Assembly (NCBI GenBank): GCA_902729315.2
Contig: LR746267.1
Location: 4,100,386-4,164,385, forward strand
Source of the DNA: Spirodela intermedia
Taxonomy: Eukaryota > Streptophyta > Magnoliopsida > Alismatales > Araceae
Direction: 5' to 3'
DNA length: 64,000 nt
The position numbers and the translations under genes were made by a program. Below, in pieces: positions 1-11,000 of the stretch (its first letter is position 1; every line of letters begins with the position of its first letter). The notes under the pieces were generated by a model. The model had not been told where the DNA came from, searched no databases, and saw only the letters and a list, made by a program, of their open reading frames with translations.

Positions 1-362
1 GGTTTAGGAATGGTAGATAGCAAAATCAAGGTATGGCAACGACCACCCCCAGTTGACAACTATGCACCTTCCTCCATTCTCTTTTGAGATAATCGAATAA
101 GCTCGGCTTTCTGCCAAGCAGGAAAGCCGAGCTTCATTCGCGTTGAATCTTCCTTCAGACTTGTCTTCTTAGAGGGGAGTTCTCAGCTCATCTACTTCAC
201 GTTTTCTGTCCAGCAGCCTACAGAATGGCTGTGGAACATAATTAACTAGTGATCCCATGGGTACCCTTCATTTACAAGGCCGTGGAACACCACAGCAGCT
301 TACAGAGTGGCTGTAAATCCGCATTCAGATGTTTACTTAGCATCAAATTATTTCTCATGCAG
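1..362 (+). other. 3' end of intron 1 of gene 1
   Basis: Bases 1-70 match, in opposite orientation, the intron 1 sequence of gene 3 near 45290-45370. Bases 300-362 match the acceptor region before the membrane-span exon of genes 2 and 3. The acceptor AG is at 361-362. No coding sequence is seen. This supports an ectodomain exon just outside the window. Confidence 0.7.
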
Positions 363-2251
363 GAGAGATTCTTGGGAAACCATCCAAGAAGAAACACGCG
401 ACAATCATCGCCATCACGGTGGGTTTAGCTTTGGTGTTGCTCTTTTTGGTACTTTGGGGATATTGCAGCTGGAGGAAGAGAAATCAGAACGCAGAAGCCA
501 TAATCGAAGACGGTAAGCTGAAAAGACAATTTCACAAAGGATTTATATTTGATTTTCCTCATTTACAACTTTATCACTCAAATGAACCGGAAAACACTTT
601 TAGATGTGGAAATAGTAATAGCACTGGAAATCACTTTTACCGTCTAGAAAAGCATTCGCGCTCATGCAATTGCTATTTAATCTTTGCTTCAATGGATCTA
701 TGTCAGGTTCAAGGCATCAAACCGTCAACAACGGTCTTACTGATGAGAACAACGATCTGCCGCTGTTTGATTTGGGTACTATAGCATTGGCCACAAACAA
801 ATTCGCAGATAGTCATAAGATCGGGAAAGGAGGGTTTGGTTGTGTCTACAAGGTGAGCTTTTCTTTTTATTACGTCTCCAAGTAAAACGTGTTTGACTTG
901 ATGGAGACGAAGTACTAAATTCTCAACCCTTCTGTCCAAATCTTCAGGGACAGTTTGCGGATGGGAAGGAAGTGGCTGTAAAGCGGCTCTCTTTGAAATT
1001 TGGAGAAGGGATTGAAGAGTTCAAGACCGAGGTTAGGCTGATTGCCAAACTCCAGCACAGAAACCTTGTCCGGCTTCTTGGATGCTGCATTGGAGGAGGA
1101 GAAAGACTGTTGGTCTACGAGTACATGCCCAACAGTAGCTTGGATGCCTTCATATTCGGTAGGGTCCTTGACTTTTTGTTTTGATTGCAATCATAGGATT
1201 AGAATTTTCAAGATTGTGCCAATGCTTGCAAAGAATGGTGCTAACGACGTTGTCCACCCACCCCTGCGCTGAATTGATGGTCGTGATTAACTTATAGGGT
1301 TATACCAGTAGCGCTAAAAGGAATTGCTTCTTCATTCATGTCGACCCAAGATAGAACCTTTATTTACATGCAGGTGATGTCCAGAAGCGTCGGTTATTGG
1401 ACTGGGAAAAGCGCTTGGACATAATCTTGGGGATAGCGCGTGGGCTTCTCTACCTACACCAGGATTCACGGCTCAGAGTCATCCACAGGGATCTCAAGGC
1501 AGCCAACATACTCCTAGACGAGGCTATGAATCCCAAGATCTCGGACTTTGGCACTGCCAGGATCTTTGAAAGGAACCAAATGGAGGACAACACTGTCAAA
1601 ATAGTCGGCACTATGTACGCCCTCTCTCTTGGGCTAGTTATCCATTCTGCTTTGATCTCTTGTCAAACAGTATCAATATTATTTTCGTTTCACGAACGGT
1701 GCAGCGGATACATGTCCCCAGAGTACATAATGAGTGGGAAATTCTCGGAGAAGTCTGACATCTTCAGCTTTGGAGTTCTGGTGTTGGAGATCATAAGTGG
1801 AAGGAAGAACCAGTGGGTCTCTCAGAAGAACTTCCACATGAAGCTTCTAGCCAATGTAAGTGCAGTCCAGTCATCGTTGGTTACAAAATCCCCAACAGTA
1901 CACAACGCTTACTCTTATGGGAAACTTTCATATCAGGCTTGGAAACTCTGCACAGAAAACCAAAGTGATCGGCTCCTGGATGACATGCTAGGGCTTCCAA
2001 GTCAGTTCTCCGATGTCCTGAGGTGCATACAGGTTGGGCTGCTGTGTGTGCAGGAGTCTCCAGACGACAGGCCGACAATACAAGAGGTGGTGCTCATGCT
2101 GGCCAACAGGACCTCTGTGCTGCCACAGCCAGAGAAGCCCGGGTTCTTTAAACCCACCACCCTAGTGGCAGCAGCACAGTGGTTCGCCGACAGCTGTGGT
2201 TCATCGTCCTCTGTGAACGTGATTACTCTCACGAATGTTGAAGGCCGCTGA
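363..2251 (+). CDS. S-domain receptor-like kinase, exons 2-7 (gene 1, 5' part outside window)
   Basis: Six exons fit GT-AG splicing: 363-512, 707-852, 948-1158, 1374-1614, 1705-1855, 1937-2251 (stop TGA 2249-2251). Exon 2 encodes a short stalk with Lys residues, a membrane span (about [20 protein letters not shown]) and a basic stop-transfer stretch. Exons 3-7 encode a complete Ser/Thr kinase: glycine loop GKGGFG, VAVK lysine, HRDLKAAN catalytic loop, DFG, then GYMSPEY and the C-lobe, ending [11 protein letters not shown]. Exon lengths equal those of genes 2 and 3 exactly. The lectin/S-locus/PAN exon should lie left of position 1, because intron 1 is about 1.5 kb in the paralogues and bases 1-362 match the end of that intron. 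Family role: plasma-membrane receptor phosphorylating downstream partners; the ligand is unknown. Oddities: DFGT instead of the usual DFGL, and Ile instead of Tyr before GYMSPEY. Introns 5 (90 nt) and 6 (81 nt) keep the frame open. Orientation is opposite to all other RLKs here. Confidence 0.9.
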
Positions 2252-2512
2252 AATGTTCTTGGTTTATATCAAGATCATTCCACCGGGATGAAGTTTAAAA
2301 GCCCTCAGTTTCTTCAATTAATAGTAACCAAGTTTACTGATTTCTATCACCAGTGAATGCATAATACTAGCTGCAGTAGATGTACGCACTTAGTTACAGC
2401 TTCCTGTCTCATGTTCCACCCGCCGTCGGCCGATTATGCCGGCCCAATAATCTTCCGCATAGTGACGAAACCTAGCTGAGACTGAGTGGCGTATTGACCA
2501 GAATGAAAAATC
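2252..2512 (+). other. 3' flank of gene 1, shared with genes 2 and 3
   Basis: The stretch after the stop codon matches, in inverted orientation, the downstream flanks of gene 2 (about 13805-14079) and gene 3 (about 42780-43059). Shared stretches include the AGTGAATGCATAA region near 2352 and the GTGACGAAACCTAGC region near 2461. The match with gene 2 stops abruptly after GAAAAATCGA at about 2513. The flank therefore duplicated together with the genes. Confidence 0.7.
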
Positions 2513-2574
2513 GATACGAGGACGAAGAGAGAGACTACTAAGCAGTAGGGGAGGATCGTCGAGGATTTCCGCAT
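2513..2574 (-). pseudogene. Truncated SRK 5' end (signal peptide only)
   Basis: Read on the minus strand from the ATG at 2572-2574, the sequence encodes MRKSSTILPYCLVVSLFVLV, clearly the signal peptide of genes 2 and 3 ([20 protein letters not shown]). After about 20 codons homology ends at a junction near 2513, where the 3' flank of gene 1 begins. The rest of that gene, about 4.7 kb, is missing. This is a gene fragment created by rearrangement, not a working gene. Confidence 0.8.
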
Positions 2575-2970
2575 GCTGGAAATAGTACCTCGGACTCAGA
2601 TGTTCAGATCTCCGATCTTTAGAGGGCACAGTAATCTTCTAATCAGAACAGTCATGCATATGCATCCAACGAACAATAGGGTCATATCTGACTGCGACGG
2701 CCGTTGATTATATACCCCATATTCTTGCTTCCGACCATAAAATATCTCCGGTAGAGGAACAATGCGAGGTTGCACACTAGTTTCCTCCCCAGCTCGTCTT
2801 TTTGCCTGGTCTTTCTTGCTTGCGTTCCGTCATCTTTTTGTTTGTTCCTATCGATATTTACACAGGAGTCTATTATAATCGATACCCTTCAACTGAAACC
2901 CTAGCGATCCCCTGTGGCCGGACTATATTACATGAAATGATCTAGCCATTTTTAGCCAATGAGCAGGATA
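2575..2970 (-). other. Partial copy of the SRK upstream region
   Basis: This segment matches the sequence upstream of gene 2 (18830-19090 and 19815-19930) and of gene 3 (47850-48110). It includes a TCTTGCTTCCGAC stretch and the element GCCATTTTTAGCCAATGAGCAGG. An internal part present at gene 2 is missing here. It is the promoter side of the truncated 5' end at 2513-2574. Confidence 0.65.
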
Positions 2971-3440
2971 AAACGATCTAACACCCAGCGAAGGGCAAAA
3001 ACTGTAGAATTCTAAACCACATGAGAGTGAATTATGCCCGTGCTTACTGCCATCTTTGAGAACTTGGTCGCCGCTCCTTCCACTGTTCACACGTTTGTTC
3101 CGAAACCACCCAACAGTCTGTGAAGAGAGAGAAAGCTTGTGAGAAGATGAACATGGAACTGTCGAAAACCCTTTACTCAGTGTTCAAAAGTCTGTAGTCG
3201 TTGGACGACCGGGTTTGACCGGGTCTTCTTCCATCCCTTGGGACTCCCTGAGGATTGAAATCTGTGCTCGTTGGGCAGCTTGGTCATACTACTTGAGCTC
3301 GCGTCCACGAGGAAGTGATACATGACTAGCGATCCCATTTGACATCCTTTGGGCCCCGCAGCCTAGTTACTCTCGTCATCGGGGGCCGTTTCCGGGGAGG
3401 AGACTAGCTTCCGGGCAATTGGCTTGGTTTGACGAGCATC

Positions 3441-3965
3441 GGGTGGAACGTTTGACTTGACCACATATAATGGGTTTTACCTATTTTTCCATTTTCAGCT
3501 AAATCTGACCGTGGACTCTAAACGGAGCAAAATACGTACGTTTGGTTATATTTCTCCAGCTGAAAAGCGCTTCATCGCACAATAACGACGTCTGGTTTTT
3601 TTTTTTCTTCTCCTTCTCCTCGCGAGGAGATCAGCGGGGGCTACTCTCTGAAGGATTCATGCTGGTCCGGGCGGGGTAACGACTGCCCTGGTTTGTTTCT
3701 TCTCAGTAGCGAGAGGAAGCCCTTCGGCGGCGACGGGGGGGCCTCGACAGCGGGAACTGCTCCACTCTGAAGGAGACGGAATCTTCGCCCTCGTCGTCGT
3801 CGGCTCCAACGTCGTCATCGGTACTTCTTGCACTCCCATCTGCTTCGTCATCCTCCTCACCTCCATGGAATGCCGAGGTCGTCGCGACCATTTCGTGGTC
3901 GTTCGCTGCCAAATGTACGACCATTTCGTGGTCGTTCGCTTGGTCAACAGTCAACGGCACCACTC
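3441..3965. repeat. GC-rich dispersed module, copy 1
   Basis: This segment is homologous to 58818-59390 (same orientation) and to about 29480-29990 (inverted). Shared marks are the AATAACGACGTCTGG region, the CGCGAGGAGAT region, and a GC-rich stretch rich in GTCGTC. A minus-strand reading frame (3703-3963) carries an acidic stretch (EEDDEADGSARSTDDD) that reappears in the 29591-29890 copy. The function is unknown. In copies 1 and 3 it sits directly beyond the 3' end of a mannosidase sequence. Frames are not conserved in all copies, so it is listed as a repeat rather than a gene. Confidence 0.6.
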
Positions 3966-4369
3966 AGTCAACAGTCAATGATCGACCATCTCTGACCATG
4001 GTCCCTTTGGTGACTTCCTTTCATAATTGGTTCTCTCGTTTCTTACACTTGGTATTCCCTGCTCTTTTAGTATATTTTTCTTGTCATTATCGTCATGAGT
4101 GATCTTATAGGATAGCAATTATTTTCATACATTGCATGATTCATCCCGGTGATAAAACAATCTACACTGTTAATTATGAATACCCTACGTCTAGCGGTTT
4201 GCCTAAACTACCTAGTCCTAACCCCACTTCTCTAATAGTAGATTATGTTGAGCTAGATTCGGATTTCTCCTTCTTCTATTTCTGATAGTGTTTGTGATTT
4301 CCGCATCATTTATTTGACTTATATTACGTTCTCATTTTCATCTTCATCGTAATCTCTTAGTAAGCTGTC

Positions 4370-5005
4370 ATCAATAAGGTGAAGAAGGCAAGTAGGTGTC
4401 TATTCATTTAGAGGAAACTGAGAAAGCTGTGGTCAAATAGATCTCTTTAACTCTTCGCAGGCCTCATAGAATTGAGGAGAAGACAGAGAACAAGGGCGAG
4501 AGATGGTGAGAGTGAGCTAGTATTGAGGAAATAAAGAACAGATTTAACACTCGGCTAGGAAGCAAAACCAGATTTATTTTGAGAGGCAATAATGGTGAGA
4601 GAAGGAATCAAGAGGGGGCAACATTTTAGGCCCCCTTTCCTCAAAAAACTCAATCAGAGACTACTCCATTGCCTCTCAGTATTTTTCTTAAGGGATGGGC
4701 TTCTGTATTGTAGATCCACTCATCCAAGGGGATCGCCGTGGCAGAGAGAACAAGAGATACAGGTATTTTAGTGTCTTCGCAAGGATGAAGCTCTACATCT
4801 TCTCATCCTTTTTCCTCATTCTCTCCTGAATAGGGGCGAAGTAACAACAGTGAGCCCAGCAAGACAACCCCACCCGCAGTTTTTTAGTAAACGAAGACAT
4901 TCAGCCATGGAAGAGATTAAAGGGGGTCATCAATGCTCAAATTTCTCAATCCCACCTAGCTAGAGTCCACACGGGAGTTCTTCTCAAATTCCTCAAAGAT
5001 GTGAT
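4370..5005 (-). pseudogene. Decayed 3' end of a GH47 alpha-mannosidase
   Basis: The segment aligns collinearly with the last two exons and the 3' flank of the real mannosidase (59520-60130). Minus-strand remnants of the reading frame correspond to the [16 protein letters not shown] and EAHPL regions. They are interrupted by stops and frameshifts; for example the codons matching LKYL include TAA. Homology breaks off near 5005 inside the region matching exon 59 to 60 kb of the true gene, where a retroelement-like sequence starts. It is the relic of a segmental duplication that carried the RLK neighbourhood together with the mannosidase tail. Confidence 0.75.
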
Positions 5006-5007
5006 GG

Positions 5008-8000
5008 AGCCCTGAAGATGGCAGTGAGAAAGAGATGGTTGAATGGACGAGGGAATGAAAGTCTTCTAGGTTGAGGTGAGCGTCTCAACAAAAGTCTCCC
5101 CTATAAATTAAACCTTGTCTTCTAGGTTTAATTTAAGGAATTTTTGGCATATGGTTTGGGTGGATGCCCACATGATCCCCCTATGAATTAAGTTGGGTAG
5201 CTCCTATCATTTGATAAGCACTTTAGGCTCAGGCGACCCATATTGGACAATTAGGATTTTAGATGGTTGCACAGTCCAACTACAATCTTTGTTCAGCCTT
5301 AGTAGGCCAATGGAGCCTAGGGAGGTTGAACCATCTACCTTTCTAAGTTGTGATACATGGAGCACCTAGTGGATACTTGAAATGGGTGGAAGATTCAATT
5401 GATAAGTGATAATACTTTATTTTCATATAATACATAAAGTACAACTATCTAACATTTATACTAACATCTACGAATGATGAATATATTTATGATTTTTAAT
5501 ATATATACTAACATGATAATCTAATGTTTATATCCTTGAGAAATATTGGAATTGATAAAAAAATTGATAGTGAAGTTAAAATTTTGAAAGTTTCTTTTTC
5601 TTGGGTTTTTTAAAAACTTATGAAATGATTTATTTAGTAATTCAGAAATCATAAAAGTAATGGTAAAAGTATAGGTATTCATGGCCACATTAGTAAAAAG
5701 ATATATCAAGAGATTTATGAGTTATGTCAATATAAGTAAATGAAGAAAGATATGGGTCAACATTTTAACCCATGTCATACATGTATACATCAATCAGCAT
5801 ACTAAATTTTGGATGGTGAAAGGAACATACGAAATTTCCTTTTTTTGGTGGATAGTGTTGAGATTTTAGGGGATCATGATCTGAAGAAAGCTTCAAGAAA
5901 AATGGAGCAAGGTTTTGAGATGGACATTGTAGGTGAATTGAGGAACTACGAAGCACTTTCTGGCCAATCTCTCTCCAAATGACAATCAAACATGAAAAGT
6001 GATCATAGGAGTTTCTAAATTTTATTTCTATTTTCATTGCATTTTATTATTATTTTCACTTAAACTATCATTTGAGTGATAGTCAAGCAATAAGGTTAAG
6101 TCCTAGGTGATAGAAAAGGTTATTTCTATTTGTGATGATACTTTCTTCCTAGGTGATAGACAAGGATAAGTTTGTACATTGATTTAATTTTTATAATTGT
6201 TCTTCTGTGATATGGATTATATTTGATTAAAGTTGACTTGAATTGATTTCGTTCGATGTATTACTTATTTTAAAAAACATATGAACTGAACTCATTTTCC
6301 TATTTTACCAATAATTGAGTGACTCTACCAATGGATATGCATTTTAATTTTAATTTCAATAGTTCTTGAGATTTTATGTTTCCTTGTCAAATTTAACTTT
6401 TATACAATCATATGAATCCATTTATTTTAAAAGATTTATTAATTTTTGTATGAATTCGACTCAGTTGTATTTCCTAGTTCACTTCTAGTGAGTTCTCCTT
6501 GTCACTGATTATATTTCTCTGTTTCCCTATTTTTCTTGATTTATGATTTAGTTTTCATCCTTTTATTTTTATTTTATTTTAATTTTTTTCTACCTTTTTT
6601 GCTGAAATTGTTTAAAGATCTAGAGTCATCAATCAATTCTAAATGTGGGAAGATATAAAAGTAGGAAAATTCTAGGCTTAAAACTTTGTGACACCATCAT
6701 CAAACATTGAAGGAGATAAAAATGCAGAGAAAAATATTTTTTATTTCATTTTTTTATTACATGGAACGAAAAAGAAATTTATATTGAGATCAACCATCCT
6801 CTGTGTGGATGACTTGAATTGAAGAAAAAATAATTTTAACAATTTTTTAAAATTTGGTTTATAAATATTTAAGATTTGATCATTTTCATAGTAATAACCA
6901 AAGTGATATGAGTAACTCACTAGGCCAATATGTTCAAGGACCTTTAATGAGCTGATGTAATATAGGGCCAACTTTTCGTAGAGGTTTTGATGCAGGATAG
7001 AGGATGAAAGTCAAAATTAAGATTATTCAAAAGGAATTCAAGTAAGAATCTAGGAGAATTCACTCTTAGGATGAGACTCAATGGGGAGATTTATCCCAAT
7101 ATTAAGTTAATCCTAAAACTTGAATAGAATAGGATCCGATCAACCACTGAAATAAAACTTGAAGAGAATAGGATTCTTGAAGAGAATGTCTTGATTTCAT
7201 AATTCTTGAAGTGACAACTTCAAGTGTAAAAGAGGGTGTCAATGTGTACCTTGAGTGTAAAATTGATACCTTCACACTTTTAAGTATTGAAAAGGAGAGG
7301 AAGATTTTCATGGAAGAAGAAGAATGGTTAGAAAAGAAGAAAGGTGGAAAAATATTGAGTGGAAAACCTTCTCGACCTTCCCTTTAGGGACAACTTTGAC
7401 CTTCACAATCTTTCCTTTAGGGAGCAAAGAAAAAGTGAAAAAATTCACTTCAAATTCAAGTCTGATTCCACTATCCATCACAAGAGTTTGTGCCCTCTAT
7501 TTATGAGTATTTTTGGGGTAGTTACAAGGGATAGAAAAATATTAAAAATAGAAGTCAGGGCTTAGGCGCATCTTTATTAACTGCCTAAGGGGTGATGACT
7601 TCTCCAAAGATTACTTTGAAGAGGTGTTCTAGTCAACCCTTGACCATTTAACTTCCCTCTTGTCTGAGGGTGGTTTTGGATGTAAATTAGAGGTAGTTAT
7701 GCAGGCTAGAAGGGTAATTAGAGGCATCTCTTCAAAGGATGCCTTAATGGGAGAGTGGCAGGAGAAAGAAGAAGTGGGCTTGGATGCCCCCTTTAAGTGA
7801 TCCTCCTACTCCTTCTAGGCCTTTTCTTCATGATCCTAGGCTTAGACTTTGACCAGTTCTCCCTCTTGTTCATCCTCCAATTGGGCTTGAATTGGTTCCT
7901 CTTGACTTGGAATTTTCTACAAGGCCTCTTGGTGTTGGCCCTTGACTCCATTAGTTTCCTTGTGAGTGAATTTTGTCAAGATGGGCAAAAGCTAAAGGTA

Positions 8001-11000
8001 GATGAGGCCTCCCTTAATTTGCAAATGCAATGTCTCACTGCTTAGGTCAGCATAAGCCTTCATGTGAACTTGAGGCTTAGCTAGATGCTGCTTGTGTTGA
8101 ATGAGGTGATCAAGTTCACTTGATTTTGCCATCTGATTCTCCTCCTAGAGGAAGGTAGGCAAGTTACACCTGTAGATGATGTAGAAGAACTATGACCCAA
8201 AAGATGAATTAAAATTTGTACTGAACTAAAATTAGTCCCATGTCAACCATTTACTCTATTGGTATGGGCAATTCCTAATGAAGATAGGGCTCTAGACCCT
8301 ATTTGGTCAGTTTGTACTGATTATTTGTCTATGGAGAGTTTTTCCTAGTAACTTGAATAATTGCTTCCAAAAACTACGCATAAGAATCCAATCTCAATTA
8401 GTGAAGATTGATTCCACAAAATCACCATGTCCAACAATATCTCAAATAAAGATTTCTATTGTGTCTTGTGCTATGGTTGTATTGGAGGGGAGAAAATTGA
8501 GTGTATTTGTTCAACCAATCAACCATGACTAGGATTGCACTAAACCACCTAAATAGGACAATATTTTGAAAAACATTATTGCTAAATCATCCTAGATTCT
8601 CTTCAAAATAGATAAAAGGTTGTAGAAGGCTAATAAAGAAGAGGGACTCAAAATGTTTTTCTAGCACATAGAATATGTATATACATACCTCTTGTTGCAC
8701 ATCTTCATGTCAATCGACTTCACATATTCTCCAATCCAAAGATCAGTGTGTAGAAATTCCGAGTGTCCATAAATTTTTGAGTTGCAAAATTCATTTGGAA
8801 GCTTTGAGATCATTAATCACTTGCTCATTGATAATCTTCAGTTTCTCAACAAAGGACAAGGTCTAGCCAAAGAATGCAATCATCTTCTTTAACTATAAGA
8901 TGGCATATTTGACTTTGCGATTAGATGTGTTTGCTTCCAATTCAAAACTTAGAGAGAAGTTGGGGAGAGATAGTACCAAAACTAAAATCATAGTAATCTT
9001 GAACTTGTAGAGACATCTCCTTCAAATTCAAAACCTAGAGAGAAGTCAAGGTGGTCTTGAGCTATTAGTAGGCTATTGATGTTGAGGCCCAATTGAAAGT
9101 ATTGTGTTTGAGCTACTATATGGTAGCCTACGTGATAAACTTGTATCCGACATTGAAGTGTTGATGATACCTTGTCAAGCCAAAAAATCCTTGAAGCTCA
9201 TAGAGTTTGGGAGGGGATGGTGACCTTTTGACTACTTTCACAGCTAGATCTACTATGACAATTTCTATAGATATCTAATGGTTAAGTTAGGTTATTCATA
9301 GCGGCCCAAAGGAACACTTCTCTGGGTTGATGTGTAGTTGGTGAGACTATAGGGCTTTGAGTACCTAAGTTAGATAGAGTTTCTGAGAAATTTGTAGAAA
9401 ATCTAATTCATTAACATCTAAAAGTTCTGAGAGGCCAAAAGGCATTATGAGGAATTTGTGATAGATTTTGTGTCTGAAATAGTGCTTCTGACATGTCTTT
9501 AGCTTAGATTCTAATCTTATGATAACCAAATAGAAGATTTAGTTTTGAACATACTTGTGCTTTGTTTAAGTCATCTCTTTTTTGAGGGTGTTATAGTCCA
9601 AGTAAGGTCTTCTTTTTATGAGGTTATTGCCTTCTTGAGGGTGTAATAGTCCAAGTAAGATCTTCACAACCCATCTCTTTTTTAAAGAAGGAGAACATGA
9701 CTTAAAAAGAGGCTATTTGAGTGTTGGGTGATGTTTATTTCTAATATTTTTCAAATCAATTTCTTTAATTTTATTTTCTAGAAATATTGGTACCTAAAGA
9801 GCCTCATGTTGATTGGCTTTGAATTTTGTTTTAGGGGAATTTGATGATCTAGATCTCTATTGGGAGTCTTTAAATGTCAGCGAAGTTGTCTTGACTTGGA
9901 GTCTAAGCTGATGTTCGAGGGAAGTTGAATTTACCTTTAAGTCCTATTGTGTTAATTAAAATATCTCATAGCAGATTTGTCCCATTTTAATGCTACATGA
10001 CAAGGATTAGAGAGAGATGACTGACAAAATTTTTAGAGCCTTTTTTTGAAGGTCACTTACACTACTTTAATTTTGAAGGATATGATCCATTGTTTGAAGT
10101 CTAGTTCGATGTTCTTTTGGGCTTTCATCCATTGAACTCTTGGGACAATATTGATCATGACTAGAAGAAAGATCAATCGGTCATCTTAGATGACTATCAC
10201 TTGTAAGTTGACGACAACTCTTTGGTTATCTCTTCCCTAGTACTAGATCAGTTAGTATTGTAAGATACTTGTAATTGGTGGACTAAGTTCCTTCATAATG
10301 CTGTAACCAATGAAGTTGTGAGTTGTTCTACTATCGAGAAAACTCATGACTAGTTTATTATCAATCTCCACTTGAAATTTCATAGCTTTAGTTAATATTT
10401 TTTTAAAGAGAATTTAAGTATATTGATTTGAGTTAATTGTTGCATAATAATTCATGTAAATTTTAATTTATAAAATTAAAAAAATATTAATTTTAATATA
10501 TTTAGAATATTTTTAAATAAATGTATTTATCTTAATTTGATAAAAAGCTTCAAAAATAGTGAAATGTTTTCAAGTCAATCACGTGTATAACATAGTATAG
10601 ATAAAATTTCAGAATTTTTCTTAAAGAATATAATTTTGTTGATTTTTAAACTAAACGATTTAAAGGCTCTCCTTAGATATGCATGATGTGACCAAACTTT
10701 GGATCCTTTTTACCATGTCCAAAAAGTGATGATGGAAGTTGGTGAAACATCTTCAGTGACTATCACTTGATAGAATAAAAGTTCAACTGCAATGGGTTCT
10801 TTGATGGTTATCACTTGATAAAGTTGAGTTGGATGGAAGTGAAGCACATCTTTAGAAGGCCCTTACTCAAGTCCACATAGTAAGAGGAGGCTCATATCAT
10901 ATTTGGAATGCTCTACTAAGGCTGCAATTAGTCTCTCAAATCTATTGTCTTATTCTAGATGATGACTTGTTCATTGATCAATCAAAAATGATTTCCTCAA

